Shown piece after piece: positions 49,905 through 63,243 of a stretch of 64,000 nucleotides of DNA; the stretch's first letter is position 1, and every line of letters begins with the position of its first letter. The stretch lies in the NCBI RefSeq assembly GCF_037975245.1, contig NC_092568.1, forward strand, positions 37,169,001 to 37,233,000. Direction: 5' to 3'. The position numbers were made by a program, and so were the translations under genes. Source of the stretch: Apostichopus japonicus (taxonomy: Eukaryota > Echinodermata > Holothuroidea > Aspidochirotida > Stichopodidae). Under the pieces are notes generated by a model. That model was not told where the DNA came from. It searched no databases and worked only from the letters and a program-made list of their open reading frames with translations.

Positions 49905-49995
49905 TTCCCCGATGGCAACCTAAGTTTCCGCGACGACAACCTAACTTCTTGTGACGGCAACATAAGTTTCTAGGACGGCTACATAAAAACAGCGA
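49905..49995. repeat. Short 21-24 bp tandem repeat, about four copies
   Basis: Units resemble gacggcaacataagtttct with variants (gatggcaacctaagtttccg, gacgacaacctaacttcttg). Slightly CpG-rich. No coding claim is made. Confidence 0.55.
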
Positions 49996-52900
49996 GCCAT
50001 AGGAGTGTGTTTAACTTTATTTTACCGGTATCCACAGGGAGTTGCTTCTTGCGTGGGAGCCTTTGGAGTAAGTCACAATTGCCTCACTGGTGAAAAAATA
50101 GCCGAGTTTCCCTTTTCCTTTCATTAGAAACTTAGCAGGGATGCACATCTTTAATAAAACTCAAAGTCACCCAATTCCCAACATTTATGTACATCTGCTC
50201 CGGTTGTGCTCATGCCTATCCCTTCCTGTGTTGAACCCTTTGTAATTGTAATGGATTTTTAATCGAATCTTCACTGACGTATAATAATAGAGTTAGCTAT
50301 ATAACGTCATTCATGTCTGTCTTGACTATTCATAGATAAATGCATAGATGAAGGCGGGATGTAGTTGATAAGGGCACCTGCACCACAACCATAAGGTTCT
50401 CTGTTCTTAATTATCTGGACCAATTCCAAAAGTGTTGCTGTGCACTACTGATGAGTGGAGTCTTCCATAGATTTGGTATTTCTGTGTTGCAAACTTGGTT
50501 TTCTTTCAGCGCTGTCGAGTTTCGAAACAACTTCACTCGCCACAGGTTGCACTTTAGTGAAGATGAATGGGTTGCCTTCACCAGTCTTGTGTGGTCTTAT
50601 GCTGAGTCTCGTCTGTCAGATGGGGGGGGGGGACGTTAAGTGGAGATCCCAGGAGTAGAAATGATGTCAATGCCTCGTCTGCCACTGAGCACTTGTCGAA
50701 ATGAGGGTTGGCACATATAAGCGGAATTCGATTAACTACTGTCTTTGGGCATTTCTTATTTTTATCGGTTCCCCCTTTGCCTCCGAAGATGTTGAACAGA
50801 AAAGGTACCAACACAGCAGTGTCAGTCCATGATACATGTGACATATGTATGTTCTCGGTGCATTAAGGTGTCCCACCATCACCTGCCACTCGGTCACCTC
50901 TCACCCAACCCAACCCAACCCCCCCCCTCACCTCTGCAGGTTTTTTTTATTATATCTTGAAAATTTTAGTTGAAAAAAGTGACAAATGAAGAACACTGAA
51001 CTTAAGGGGGAAGGGATGGGAGGAGGGTAGAATCATTTGCATAGTGCACTCAACTTTCATCAGTGATCCTATAGACAGTGTGGACTATGGGGAGGGGGTC
51101 CCGGGGGTGGGGGCAGCTTTTAATGATTGTACCTCTAGTATCCCTCACCCCACTGTGAGTTATACATGACTTGATTATATACCAAATTATGAAATGAGAC
51201 AAAAATAAATACAAGAAAACAATAAATAAACTCTTTTATAAAGGATCATTGATATATTGAAGAATAAATGAATATGGCATATAGTATATATTTCATAAAG
51301 CAGGCCAAAAATGTTGCAAGTTTGACAGTAAAACCAATTAAAAGAGTCTGCAAGAGTTGTTTTAAAAATTGTTCGATCATACAATACTGTAGTACTGATT
51401 TAAAATTAAAAATACGTTTCTGTCGGGACTTCTACTGAATACCATGGAGAAATTGTTTTCTCCAACTTTTCTGTAATGGTCACATAATTTTGCTCCCAAT
51501 CCACAAATCCACAAGTCAGGCACTTTCTACATACCCCATTACAGGTAATCACCCCTATATTATTCAAAAGTTTAAAAAAATAAAAAAACACTTATGTACT
51601 GAAGCAAGTTGAAACTTTGCAAGTTTCTTTAGGAAAGAAGGAGCATATTTTTCAAACAGAAACAGATATTTGATAAATGTGACTGGGATTAAAATAATGA
51701 CTTTCAGTTAAGCTAACATCAAAATTGAAAAAGTAAATAGATTACTGCTCAATATCATTTTACTGTCTACATGTAATACTGTAAAGCTTTTCTTTTGACA
51801 GAATTGCTAACAGAGACAAAAATAAGAAAAGAGAGCAAGAAAAAAAGGTTGGGCCCTCTTAAAGTCAAACGAATCCTGTACGCCAGAAATGACCTTCAAC
51901 AAAGTCATTCTCGGGCACGGAATTCAGATAAGTATTTGGCGATTAGTGTAGGGGACAGTTAAGTCAATATTGTTCATGCTATATTTGGCTACACACATAA
52001 CAAGCTACTGTGTTCATACTACGAGATACATATTAAACATGTTAACTAGTCTTGAGTAATAGACATGTATGTTCTCAATGTACTGCTGAAAACCTGCTGA
52101 AACCAGTAAAAGTAGGTTCCTTTGAGTTGCTCAAACTTAATTATGGATCAATTTAAAATGGCGTGTACCTTCTCAATTGTCACTTAATATGACACTTTAG
52201 TACTCAAGACAGTAATACAATTTCAGTACTCACATCTTAACCTTAGAAACCTGGATGGGGTACTCAACATGTCGGCACCCAACAGGTGGAAATTCACCCA
52301 GAAAAAGTGATACCGTCGATTAAGAGCACTTTTACCGCACTTTAAAACTTAGATTAAAAAATTGTGTATTCCCTTCTGGGTAAGATCAATTCTTTTTAGA
52401 GAAAGAAAATGTCATGGCATCTCACAGCAGAATTCTTTTTAGTATGCCAGTCAATCTGATGTGTTTCCGGAGGTGGGGGGTGGGGGAGGGGTGGGGGGGT
52501 GGGGGAGGGGGACGTTTGGGAGATACTGATTAAACAGAACCAAAAGTTTTTCACTTTTGTGTGAACATTCTAGAAGTTATTCTCGTTTTGGCTTTTCAAG
52601 CCATGATAGCTCTAGAGTGTTCTGTCAATGCACAACATATCAGGCTACCAAATTTAATACTCACACTACTTGCATTGTAAGCTTAAGCTACTTCATATCA
52701 ATTTTGCATTTTCTGACTGTCCATTTTTTGCAAATGAGACACTTTTCTGTCTTGCTGTTGTTGTTGTTGTTAACACCTCATGTTGACAAGTTTAGGAACT
52801 ACTATATCCAACCTTGGCAGTTTTAAAAGTAAAATAAAAATACATATAAATTGTTAAATTATCCATTTGGTCTGAACGATACCAGTCTACATAGGGACAA

Positions 52901-54033
52901 TTTTTTATTTTTTCATTTGGTTCTCACGTGGAATATTTCTGGAAGACTTCATACAGTTGTTGATAACTACCTCGGCCCACTACAAGAACCAGCAGAAGAA
53001 CCACTACAGGACTAGTCATCGCATTTGTTAGAAATAAAATATGCAGCTTCGTAGTAAATGACACAACGGACTAGGTAAAAAAATTAAAAGTATTGTGGCA
53101 ACAACTCAACGCCACTATCCCGTCACCGACAACCTCCATCTATATAGAAAAACTCCATGGTTATAAAACACCTTGCACAGGCAAAAAAAAGACAGTCTCT
53201 ATGGATATTTATTGAATTTATGTCAGATTTCAACCTCTTTCAAAGCCTGTTGTTCAACCAGCCTCTACTTCCTTTTCTACGTCTTCTGAACATTTTTGAA
53301 ACGTTTCGAAAATAAAGAGATGTCATTGTAAGAACAGCTTAATTCACCGAAAAATATAAAAACATTTTTATCATACATGCACAGCAGAATTCAGAACCGT
53401 GAAATAAAACAATCATAACAATGTGAATAAGAATAACCGTAAGTAATAGAAAGATGAAAACATGTCAGCTGTGAACACGCTGAAGAAAACCTGCAAAGAT
53501 TCACGGCAGTTACGTGTGTTTTACAATGTTCTGACGTTATCGGAGCATATAAGGTATGTTAATGCAGGGTTGCTTTGTTTGACTTTAGGGGACATAAGAG
53601 TATTAAACTCGGCCACCCGGGGTCTAAACAATCACCATCAAGTTTCAAGCAGCTCGGGTGAAAATAATCACTGCTCACTGTTACCTGAACTGCAATGTAC
53701 ATATTCAAAAATGGTATTTCAAACTTCGCCAAAACGTAACCAAAACGTCTGCTTTGACAGCTAACCCAAACTGGTGGATCCACAATATGTGTTTCCACAC
53801 ACTTAAATCGCTGAGAAAGTATGCAGTTAATTTGGATGACCGTAACGTGAGGCTATGTCGATAACGTCAGAAAACTGCTTGAATGAGAATTAAAAAAAAC
53901 CTTGTTTTTCAATATTGAATGAAATGAGAAGAAAAGTACAAACAATGAAGGATTACAGGAATAGCATATGTTGGTTACAATTAGCATCGCAAACCTAAGA
54001 ATCACATTCCATCCTCTCCTGGTGATTCGCCGA
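49996..54033. other. Region between the two convergent genes
   Basis: No gene is recognised. G-rich tracts occur near 50620, 51010-51110 and 52470. The part next to 54033 is expected to be the 3' UTR of the minus-strand PLAC8-like gene. Confidence 0.4.
52470..52514 (+). repeat. G-tract cluster
   Basis: More than six runs of four or more G within 45 bases (ggggggtgggggaggggtgg and continuing). It meets the simple pattern for G-quadruplex formation. No gene context is evident. Confidence 0.7.
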
Positions 54034-54135
54034 TTAGGCACGACCCATCTTAACATTGTCAATTTCTCTCTTTGTCTGAGCAAGGGCGCAGGGAGCGCAC
54101 AGGCTCACGTAGAGGCAGTCTTCACAAATACTTCC
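54034..54135 (-). CDS. PLAC8/cornifelin-like protein, last exon (102 bp)
   Basis: On the minus strand the acceptor ctttacag ends at 54136 and TAA is at 54036-54034. The exon encodes GSICEDCLYVSLCAPCALAQ, then TKREIDNVKMGRA. This is the conserved PLAC8 end (human: GSICDDYMATLCCPHCTLCQIKRDI). Joined to the two upstream exons, the domain is about 98 residues and contiguous in frame. A minus-strand AATAAA (tttatt at 53208-53213) could be its polyadenylation signal. The gene runs toward the reticulon gene, so the two are convergent. Confidence 0.87.
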   Translation of the reverse strand, partial: GSICEDCLYVSLCAPCALAQTKREIDNVKMGRA

Positions 54136-54639
54136 CTGTAAAGCAAAAAAGAAAGTATATATAGTGATTCAGTGGGCACGACCTTTGCCAGTTAGATGTG
54201 AAATGTGAGAAAACAAGTATATTATTTATCATGTGAATTACCAATTTTGAACGAAAAATGTTACTAGATTCCCTCAAATTTGAAAAAAGTTAAAAAAAAA
54301 CCTACGCTAGAACCCTAGAAAAGTGAAACAAAATGCCAGATCTAGTGTAAATATCATATGCTAATGCTGGTAACCTTGGTTCCTAGTGATAAAAGAGACT
54401 AGAATACTGCAGGATTTTAGCATGCATGCATCATTAAACATATTCTGAAGAATCGTCACAACATGGCAAGAAGAACTTGCTGGATTTCCAACAAACATGT
54501 TTGCTGGTATGAGATGTTCCATGTCACTCCTGATACATGATATGCACTCCTGATAGTACATGAGGGTACTGTACTTCACAGTCAAAAGTAAAAGTCCAAC
54601 AATGATCTGCTGTTAACACAGAGTTGACTAGTGTAACTG

Positions 54640-55310
54640 TTCTCATATCATTAACTTTACACTCTTTGCAGACGACACAAGTATTCTTTCTAAGCACAGT
54701 AATATTCACTGTGCTGCTCGTGTCGTTAACTCTGAACTATCTTCTGTATCTAACTGGTTTAAAGCAAATAAGTTGTCTTTAAATTTAAGCAAAACAAATT
54801 TCGTTATATTTCGTCCTGTTCAGCAAAAGGGTTGATACAGTTAACGTATTTATCGATAATGGTGATATCACTCTTGTTGAAAAAGTTAAATTTTTAGGTA
54901 TTCATCTTGACTCAAATCTCACCCAATGGAAGTATCATAATAGCAGTCTATGCTCCCATATCTCAAAGATTATTGGAATACTTCATAAAATTCCCTATTT
55001 TTGTACCATCGCATACACTTAAAACACTGTACGATTCCCTCATTAATTCACAGCTGTCTTACTGCAACATAATTTGGGGAAACACCTATCCATCTTACCT
55101 TAATCGCCTGTTTACTCTCCAGAAGAAAGCCATTAGACTGATTTTAAATTCTAGTTATCGTGCTCAAAGTAAAATTTTATTTTCTAACTCTTACTGCGCT
55201 ACCTCACAACAATTTATTCAACTAATTTCACTGTTTCATGACACAGATCTATCGCAGGAAATCATTTATTTTCCCTACTATCTCTCGTCTTAACCTAACT
55301 TACGAAAAGT
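54640..55310 (+). mobile_element. Non-LTR retrotransposon relic: reverse transcriptase C-terminal part
   Basis: The plus strand encodes an LFADDTS motif, the FADD form of the RT catalytic box, at about 54662. The following text is typical of Jockey/CR1-type RTs: a VSNWFKANKLSLNLSKT block and later LKTLYDSLINSQLSYCNIIW with LQKKAIRLI. The frame is broken by a stop and frameshift near 54832 and another shift near 55000, so it is dead. There are no endonuclease domain and no 5' end. It lies inside the second intron of the PLAC8-like gene, opposite to that gene. Confidence 0.82.
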
Positions 55311-55619
55311 GCATCTAATGAACCTGAATAAGCATATATCTGAGACACTACCAGACACTTCAGTTGGAAAACGATAAGACGGGTTTCATCCTTGTGATTA
55401 ACAGACTGATTGCCAGTTCAGATTCGGCATTAGCAATACACAACTCTAATTACAGAAAATTGAAGGTTGTAATAATAACAAGAGAAGAACATTAGAAACT
55501 GAAGCACTATATATATGATGTCATATTTAGACTTGATCAAGTCCTTAGCCCTTGTGTGTGAAGGAACAGTAAATCTGTGACATCTCCCAATTGGTATAAA
55601 GATACTTAGCTGTTTGGGG

Positions 55620-56865
55620 AAGTTGTTCAAGACAGTTATCTCCATCACATAGACCTACTGTGTGATGATGGTAGGATTCTGAGTCTCCTGGCTATGTAGG
55701 GTGGGGCAAGGAAGGTGGGGTGAGGAGGGCGGGGCCAGGACGAGACAGTAGTCGTTCAAGACAGTTATCTCCATCACATAGACTTACTGTATGATGATGG
55801 TAGGATTCTGAGTCTCCTGGCTATGTAGGGTGGGGCTAGGAGGGTGGGGAGAGGAGGGCGGGGCCAGGAGGAGACAGTAGTCGTTCAACACAGTTATCTC
55901 CATCACATAGACCTACTGTGTGATGATGGTAGGATTCTGAGTCTCCTGGCTATGTAGGGTGGGGCAAGGAAGGTGGGGTGAGGAGGGCGGGGCCAGGACG
56001 AGACAGTAGTCGCTCAACACAGTTATCTCCATCACATAGACCTACTGTGTGATGATGGTAGGATTCTGAGTCTCCTGGCTATGTAGGGTGGGGCAAGAAG
56101 GGTGGGGCCAGGAGGGCGGGGCCAGGAGGAGACAGAAGTTGTTCAAGACAGTTATCTCCATCACATAGACCTACTGTATGATGATGGTAGGATTCTGAGT
56201 CTCCTGGCTATGTAGGGTGGGGCAAGAAGGGTGGGGCCAGGAGGGCGGGGCCAGGAGGAGACAGAAGTTGTTCAAGACAGTTATCTCCATCACATAGACT
56301 TACTGTATGATGATGGTAGGATTCTGAGTCTCCTGGCTATGTAGGGTGGGGCAAGAAGGGTGGGGCCAGGAGGGCGGGGCCAGGAGGAGACAGAAGTTGT
56401 TCAAGACAATTATCTCCATCCCATAGACCTACTGTATGATGGTGGTAGGATGGAGTCTCCTGGCTATGTAGGGTGGGGCTAGGAGGGTGGGGCGAGGATG
56501 GTGGGGCAAGGAGGAGACAGGAGTTGTTCAAGACCATTATCTCCATCACATAGACCTACTGTATGATGATGGTAGGATTTTGAGTCTCCTGGCTATGTAG
56601 GGTGGGGCTAGGAGGGTGGGGCTAGGAGGGTGGGGCTAGGAGGGTGGGGCAAGGAGGGTGGGGCGAGGAGGGCGGGGCCAGGACGAGACAGTAGTCGTTC
56701 AACACAGTTATCTCCATCCCATAGACCTACTGTATGATGGTGGTAGGATGGAGTCTCCTGGCTATGTAGGGTGGGGCAAGGAGGGTGGGGAGAGGATGGT
56801 GGGGCGAGGAGGAGATAGGAGTTGTTCATGACAGTTGACTCCATCACATAGATAAATGATGGTGA
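55620..56865. repeat. 129-bp G-rich tandem array in the PLAC8-like gene intron
   Basis: gttcaag or variants recur at 55625, 55754, 55883 and 56012, an exact 129-bp period, with about 9.6 copies in all. Each unit joins a unique half (cagttatctccatcacatag, catgat-type trinucleotides) to a G-run half (gggtggggc(c/t)aggagg). Copy number of the G-run submotif varies, with the longest run at 56595-56670. The strand carrying the G-runs is the plus strand, that is, the template strand for the PLAC8-like gene. Confidence 0.88.
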
Positions 56866-56903
56866 TTGGGGTTTGTATGATAACATAACAGTAAGCTACT
56901 CAC

Positions 56904-57043
56904 CCGGATGCCGTACAGGGTACGGATCTTGGTCCTGACAGCAATGGATGCGGCAGGGACGCAGAGCGGCAGGCAGACAAACTCATCGGCATGGCTTGCC
57001 AGCCAGCATTCCATACACGGCAATAGGCAGAATGCGCAAAGAC
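56904..57043 (-). CDS. PLAC8/cornifelin-like protein, central exon (140 bp)
   Basis: On the minus strand the acceptor ccttcccgtag ends at 57044 and the donor GTGAGTAG starts at 56903. With the split cysteine codon the translation begins CLCAFCLLPCMECWLAS, the cysteine-rich hydrophobic core of PLAC8 proteins. It ends IAVRTKIRTLYGIR, corresponding to the conserved R-T/K-x-R-x-x-Y-x-I-x block. The exon leaves a phase-0 intron. Family members are small cysteine-rich proteins, often membrane associated; biochemical roles vary, so no specific function is claimed. Confidence 0.88.
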
Positions 57044-57234
57044 CTACGGGAAGGCAGCAATCAAAAATACAATACTTCAACTATGAGGAGAAACAAGGTT
57101 GACATGAACCAAATATTGTCATAATTGAGAAAGGACATAACTAAAGTATTTGTGGTAGGGGAGGGGTGGTTAGGTGGCCAGATAAATATGTTAAATTAAC
57201 CTTTATTAAGTTAACCACATCTCAGCAACAGTAT

Positions 57235-57590
57235 AATACTTATTCTATTTGTTTGTATCTGAACCTCCATATAACACATTGGTCTCTATTTATTTGTATC
57301 TGAACCTCCATATAACATATTGGTCTCTATTTGTATGTATCTGAACCTCCATGTAACATATTGGTCTCTATTTATATGTATCTGAAACTCCATATAACAT
57401 ACTGGTCTTTATTTGTTTGTATCTGAACCTCCATATAACATACTGGTCTCTATTTGTATGTATCTGAACCTCCATGTAACATATTGGTCTCTATTTATAT
57501 GTATCTGAACCTCCATATAACATATTGGTCTTTATTTGTTTGTATCTGAACCTCCATATAACATATTGGTCTCTATTTTTGTGTACCTGA
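57235..57590. repeat. 41-bp tandem array in the PLAC8-like gene intron
   Basis: tctgaacctcc recurs every 41 bp from 57258 (next at 57299), with about 8.5 copies. The unit includes catataacatattggtctct and attt(g/a)t(t/a)tgtat. Well preserved. Confidence 0.85.
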
Positions 57591-58358
57591 TTTGTCTGGG
57601 ATGCTATAGCCAGGGACACAAAACATTCAATATGGTTGCGTCCGGCAGGGGGGTTAAACAAACCCCACGTACACACACTCACAGCTAGGCCTATGCAAAA
57701 CAACACAAACACTTTTTGGAATGAATATCTGCCTTTCTTTCTTTTTCAAAGAAACCGAAACTACTTCTCAAAAGAAAACCAAGAATTTTTCCAATCCTTT
57801 GTACAGAAGATTGGAATTGTTTGAAAACAGGTAAATCACAATCGAGTGAATTTGAGGGGGACTGTATTTCTGTAGGCAGGCTTCACTGTCATGCACTGGT
57901 GGTCACTAATTTCTTCAAGGCAAACTTGCAAAAATTCCCTTTGAGCTCCTGCTTAAGTTAAAAAAGATTTGTGAGTGTAAACTAGATACTTTGTACTTCC
58001 TCAAAGCTCCTCTAAATCAGTTAAAAGTGCAGTATATTTATTCTTGCATTTTCTCTCTAAACACTCGTTTCACTTTACATTGGTTTCTGACATTCCAAGC
58101 GTATTGATAGCCAATAACAATTCCATACATGCTATGCAAGGGAGTTGTATATCCCGTACAGAAGTGTGCACTGCATGATGCCTAGGCCAGCATATGTGGT
58201 AACTAGTCTACGGAAAAATTTCCCGTTTCAGAATTCGATAGTACTTTCATTGTTGGATGCTAGTTACAGCTTTCATTCTTTGATTTTTACCCTTACACAT
58301 TACAGACCTATCACTTTATCTATAATAGCCAAAATATAGTAAACTGTACTGCACTCAC

Positions 58359-58410
58359 ACGAGGTTATGTCCTCAAAGCAACCGCAGAGGCCAGTAGACC
58401 ATTCTCTCTC
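58359..58410 (-). CDS. PLAC8/cornifelin-like protein, internal exon (52 bp)
   Basis: Read on the minus strand, the acceptor (cttttcag) is at 58413-58411 and the donor GTGAGTGC starts at 58358. The exon encodes EREWSTGLCGCFEDITS plus the first base of a cysteine codon. The W-S/Q-TGLCGCFEDI pattern is the hallmark start of the PLAC8 cysteine-rich domain (human PLAC8 has WQTGMCDCFSD). The exon begins in phase 0. The N-terminal exon, expected at higher coordinates and usually Pro/Gln-rich, was not identified. Confidence 0.85.
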
Positions 58411-59339
58411 CTGAAAAGTAAAAAAAAAAAAAAATTAAGATTCAAACAATATAAGCAAAACATAAGATTAAACAAACGAAAGAAAAGATTTCAACTTGGA
58501 TACAAAAAAACTTTCGCATAATGTGGTGGACTTTTAAATTTACCAACAATTATCATTCCTGGTTATGCATTTCAAAATGAGTAACAGCTTATAACAAATA
58601 TCTCATTAAAGGGATGGTACTCCAGTGACAGATCATGTAGAAACCAAATTATTGTAAAGAGGAGGAAATAATATTCCATACTAGAAGTTGCAATGCCCAT
58701 CTAAACCCCTATTGCTAAATCCAGGTTTACTTTATTTGGAATTATTCTGAATTATTGAAAATTTTAGCATTTTTGGCGCCACCCATGAAAACAACACAAA
58801 TACAATTTTGCTTGACCATCTCAGTAAATAAACCTGAGTGGCAAAGTTGCATTCTTGTATATTTTACTCTGGTTTGTCACAATCAAATCAAAAGGAGTTT
58901 AATCCCTGGGCGACCACGCGAGAGGTCCTACGGGGAAAGGGGGGGGGGGATAAAAAGATTGTTTTAATAGAATAGACACTTTTTTCTTTTCTTTTTTCTT
59001 GGGAAAGTTGTCTATTGTTCAGTCAAGGAGTTGCTGGTAAGTGAAGTCTTATGTAATCACATTGTATAGAAGCCATAAAATATACCAGAGGTCTGAGTAA
59101 AAGAGTCAATTAGGGAGGGATTTTTGAGGGGGAGGAATTTCTAAGTATTGAGGCATTTCTATTGTCTGGGTAGGAAGTGGTTGCTACTTTGTCAGAATTG
59201 TTTTGTTTTGTTCTTTATACCTGGAGCCGAGGCTAGAACCATTCAGGAAAAGGATTTTCTATTGGAATGAGACTTTAAGTAACAGTTTTAAATACGGAAA
59301 GGTTTTTGTTATTTGGGAAGTGAGTTATTGCGACTGTAA

Positions 59340-59720
59340 ATTTCAGTAGCAGTGCTTCAATCAATGGGTCGTTCTCGAGGTTGTTTTTATATAATTTGGT
59401 GTTAAACTCTTCAAGTAGGGTGAAAAAAGATTTGGTGTTTCCTGCACGGAGAACGTGAAAAGTACAGTAGTTATATAGGAAGGGATTTTTAGTGCAAGTC
59501 GATAAGCTGTGGTGTGGATTCTGTTTAAAATTTGTTTATCGGGATTAGAAATGGTAAGCAAGGAGATGCTCCCGCAACTGAGAATTGGTTTTACTTTGGA
59601 TTTATAGATTTGGATAGTGGTTTTTGGAGGGAAATTATACTTAAGTGTGAGAGGATTTGAATGGATATAAGGTGGGACCAGGTGTTTGTCAGAAGCAGTG
59701 GGAGTCAATTTGTAAACTCA
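59340..59720 (-). mobile_element. Non-LTR retrotransposon relic, RT tail fragment
   Basis: The minus-strand frame 59708-59361 contains IYKSKVKPILSCGS, then ILNRIHTTAYRLALKIP. This is the conserved region downstream of the RT palm in Jockey-like LINEs (YK-x-L-x-x-PIL-x-YGS ... L-x-x-I-x-x-x-A-x-R). It is about 115 codons long, has no catalytic box, and its start codon is not ATG. It differs from the copy at 54.6 kb and lies upstream of the last identified PLAC8-like exon. Confidence 0.65.
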
Positions 59721-62700
59721 GCGAGGTTGTAACAAACTTTGCAAATCTTTTCTGTTGATACCAAACACAGTTTGGTTGATCATTTTAGTCCCGCCATACA
59801 ATTTGCAGCTGCAAATCCTGTTAACATCTCACGATATTAGCATCCTTACTGTAATAGCTTTAAATTCTTACTGCGACAACTGTCCATGTACGTGTGTATA
59901 GTACATACTTTACATGCATAGACATACAGTCACACGTACCGCTTAATACCAGTGCTGCGTGATGATGACCGGTCAGCTAGACTGACCGTTGGCAGCTTGC
60001 GGTTAAAATATCTGACACTAATTCTGCACCAGATCAGCCAGTTCAATACCAGGCATTTTCACTGGTTTACTACGTAGCTGGATGTTCACAAGAACATCAC
60101 AAATTTGTGATACTTGGGTAAAATGGTGATGTTAATTATCTACCTGGATGCCTTCTTATTTATATATGAACCTCAAAGAATGCTTTGCACATGGCATATC
60201 ATTGACAAAAAATTGATCCTACAATCAAACATCACAAAACGCCTGAACTGAGGAGATGACATTATGATCAATTTTAATACCCTAGTCATTGAGTGATTGA
60301 GTACCTTGTACCATACAATCAAGGTTTCTTGTTTGTTTGACTGTGAGATATCGAGACTAAAAGAAGACAAAAAAAAAAAACTTTACTGTAAGTTATTAAA
60401 CACATGTCAACATGAAAAAAAAAAAAATGAAAAAAAAAGGATACAAGATCCATCCAAAATGTTCTGCGAATAAACAGACCACTATTTTCCATGTATGTAC
60501 ATCTAAAAAAATTGAAGTGCTCTTTACTATTTGTCAGTATTTGATCCATGGATGGCAAACGTGAAAACTGTGGTGGGTTGGTTTCAATTTTTCGTAAGAG
60601 AAAATGTCTGCACAGTTCAATGTTTTATATACTGTATTAGCTCACAGAAAAAGGTCATCATATTGAAACAACTCTGTATGCATACAGTGTTTCAGGATGT
60701 CATAACTAGACAACTGCATTCTAAACTCCACAAACTTCATATACAGATAAGCTTATTGTTTTAAAATGATTGATCCATGTTGACAAAGCATGTACTTGTA
60801 AGATAACTGTTGCAACACATTGAATGCTTAAATTTGCATACTATCAAATGACCAGAACTGCAATGTGTAGGAACCATATATAGCTCACCATTTGAGAAAT
60901 GTACCAAAACTGCCCAAAAAACCATTGGTGCGTAGGAAAAGTGCCCACTTACAGTAGGTGCCTTCTTTGTATGTTCCAGAAATATTTATTTTTCTACGAG
61001 CATTTAATCTCTTGGACGAGTATCAAAATACACTACTGATAGTGCAAAAAATTGGAAGATTTGAAAGTGATTTAAGATATGTATAGCTTTTTACTTTATG
61101 AAATGCAACAAGAACTGATACTCAAGTTGGGGAGTAAAATGCTAAACGACTTCTACAGGTCTTGATCTTAGTTCAAATCTCATCGGTCATAATAAATTGA
61201 CAAAAATTGACCAGTGCCATGGTATCCGTGTCCACCAGCGATAATGGGATAACATGTCAATTGAAAACTTCTGCTCAAAGGGAGCTTGGAATGTGATAAA
61301 TTTGAAGTACACAAAGCAAGCAATAGTTTTATATAAAATCAGTCATGCTGACCTGATGGTACGAAATTAAACCTTAATTTTAACCAGAAAACGAAAACGT
61401 TTAGTGGTTTTGATGCCTAAACATATATATTCATAGTGCGCTAAGCCATGTAAGTTAATATCCATTAACTTGTGCAAACCAAAATGTCCACTCATTAACA
61501 TACATCAGATGAGGACCAAGATTTAGAAGGCACTTCATCTACTCATCCTGGGGCATCTATCTACCAAAGAATCACATTGATTTAACTTGTGGTTGTTGAG
61601 ATATCGTGTCTACAAGCTATAGCCATCACATATATATGCACACCCCAGCACAATTGCAAAGGAATACTGAGCCTTTGGCATCGTAACCAAACAGTGGATT
61701 TGTGGGTACAAGTTTAAGTGTTAGTGCAATCTGTCTATATACCAGCATCTATTTTATTTAACATTCTTTTTATTGTACGACAATACAGTTTCACATTCAT
61801 CAATGCTACAGTACTTACATGTATGTTTTGTACCATCATGTTAATAGCGTGCAAAGTTCTAAACATGATAGCATTTATTTATTAGCTTGTTATATTACTG
61901 TTTGTCACCCACAATGTGACTGTTTTAAAGCTATATAGAAGGAGCAGTTAAAGGTGTTTCATGCAGAGACGGTGAATAATTGAGTGTTCAAATTTTCCTA
62001 TATCAGTTTTGAAGTGCTCTGAACTTGTAAAATGTGAAAATGTAACATGTGAAATGTCTCTTTTGTAAAACGCAATTGTTTCTTTTTTCCAAACAAAAAA
62101 CAAAACAAAAAACGCATAAATTTGTCATTCGTAAATTTTTGTAGAATTTTGCTATGCGATACCAAATAAATTCTTACCCTACAGGTGTCTGATAACATCA
62201 AGAGCACACAATTTTTTTTGTATTGTTCTTTAATCATCCACTATTTTTGACACCTTTTATGAATGCAGCTGCGTGACATTGCACGCTACACGGAACATTT
62301 TCAATAAAGGCATGGTAAACCCACTGAATTGTTCATAACGTAATCAACGCCCTACAGTTGTAAATTCAAGTCTGTAAACAGTCAGGCGAGCAGAACTGGT
62401 ACATGATGTGTATTTATCGACACCTGTAACAAAAGAATGCGGTCTAATGGAAAGCGGTGACGTACAATAAATTAACTGACCGAGAGCTTTGTCAAACAAG
62501 CCTAAAATATTTATCCTTGCCTGTTGCATTCAGGCTCGTCTGGTGATCAATCGTTGTTTTACTTTATTTCAACCAAGTCTTCTGTTTTAATTATTGCTGT
62601 GTATGATTACTGTATATAAATACCTGACATGGCAGCTTAAAGCACAGAGCTAGTCTTGGCCAAGTCGTTTGGAATGCTCTTTTTCTCACGTGCAAACTGC

Positions 62701-63243
62701 ACATGCCTCAGAGTCCGTTTCTGCCTACCACGAATGTGCTTGCCCACTGTATTTTACTTGCCCGATGATCTGTCCGATTCAAACGTCTTGGACATTTCTC
62801 CAAAGAGGGGCGTGAACTTATGCGAACCACAAAATCTTTATTCATATTATAATTATTATCTATTATTACAAAATTGCGTGTCATGTGAGATCAGATTTCT
62901 CCCACAGCAATTAGCGACCGTTTCGCAGTGTTCAAACCAATCTAAGGCCAATTGATTGTTCACTGTAGGAGGCAGTGCTTGAGTAAACATTTTGGTTCCT
63001 TTTTAAAATCTAACATGCCTAGGCTAGGGTTTTTTTACTCTGCTTGTCAATGCGCATGTCCACTTTAGCTGTATATAATTCTTCACTTGAAAAGAAAAAT
63101 TAAAGTACCAATTAATTGTATGCATTAAACTCTTTCTATTCCAAATAGAGTTTTGCCTGATACCTCCAATTGGCGCCCAATTTGGTAGTGACTTATTAGT
63201 AAAAGGTGACAGCTACCTTATTGTTCCTGGTTACTGTAGCCTG
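59721..63243. other. No gene recognised; expected location of the PLAC8-like 5' exon
   Basis: The first exon of the minus-strand PLAC8-like gene should lie here or beyond the window, ending in a phase-0 donor. I found no convincing short exon. A TATA-like tgtatataaatacc at about 62612 faces the plus strand and has no supported gene. Confidence 0.3.

Noticed and set aside
62612-62955. TATA-like sequence followed by a 99-codon ORF
   Set aside because: The ORF has no recognisable domain and its start is not clearly ATG-supported; TATA-like text is common in such AT-rich DNA.
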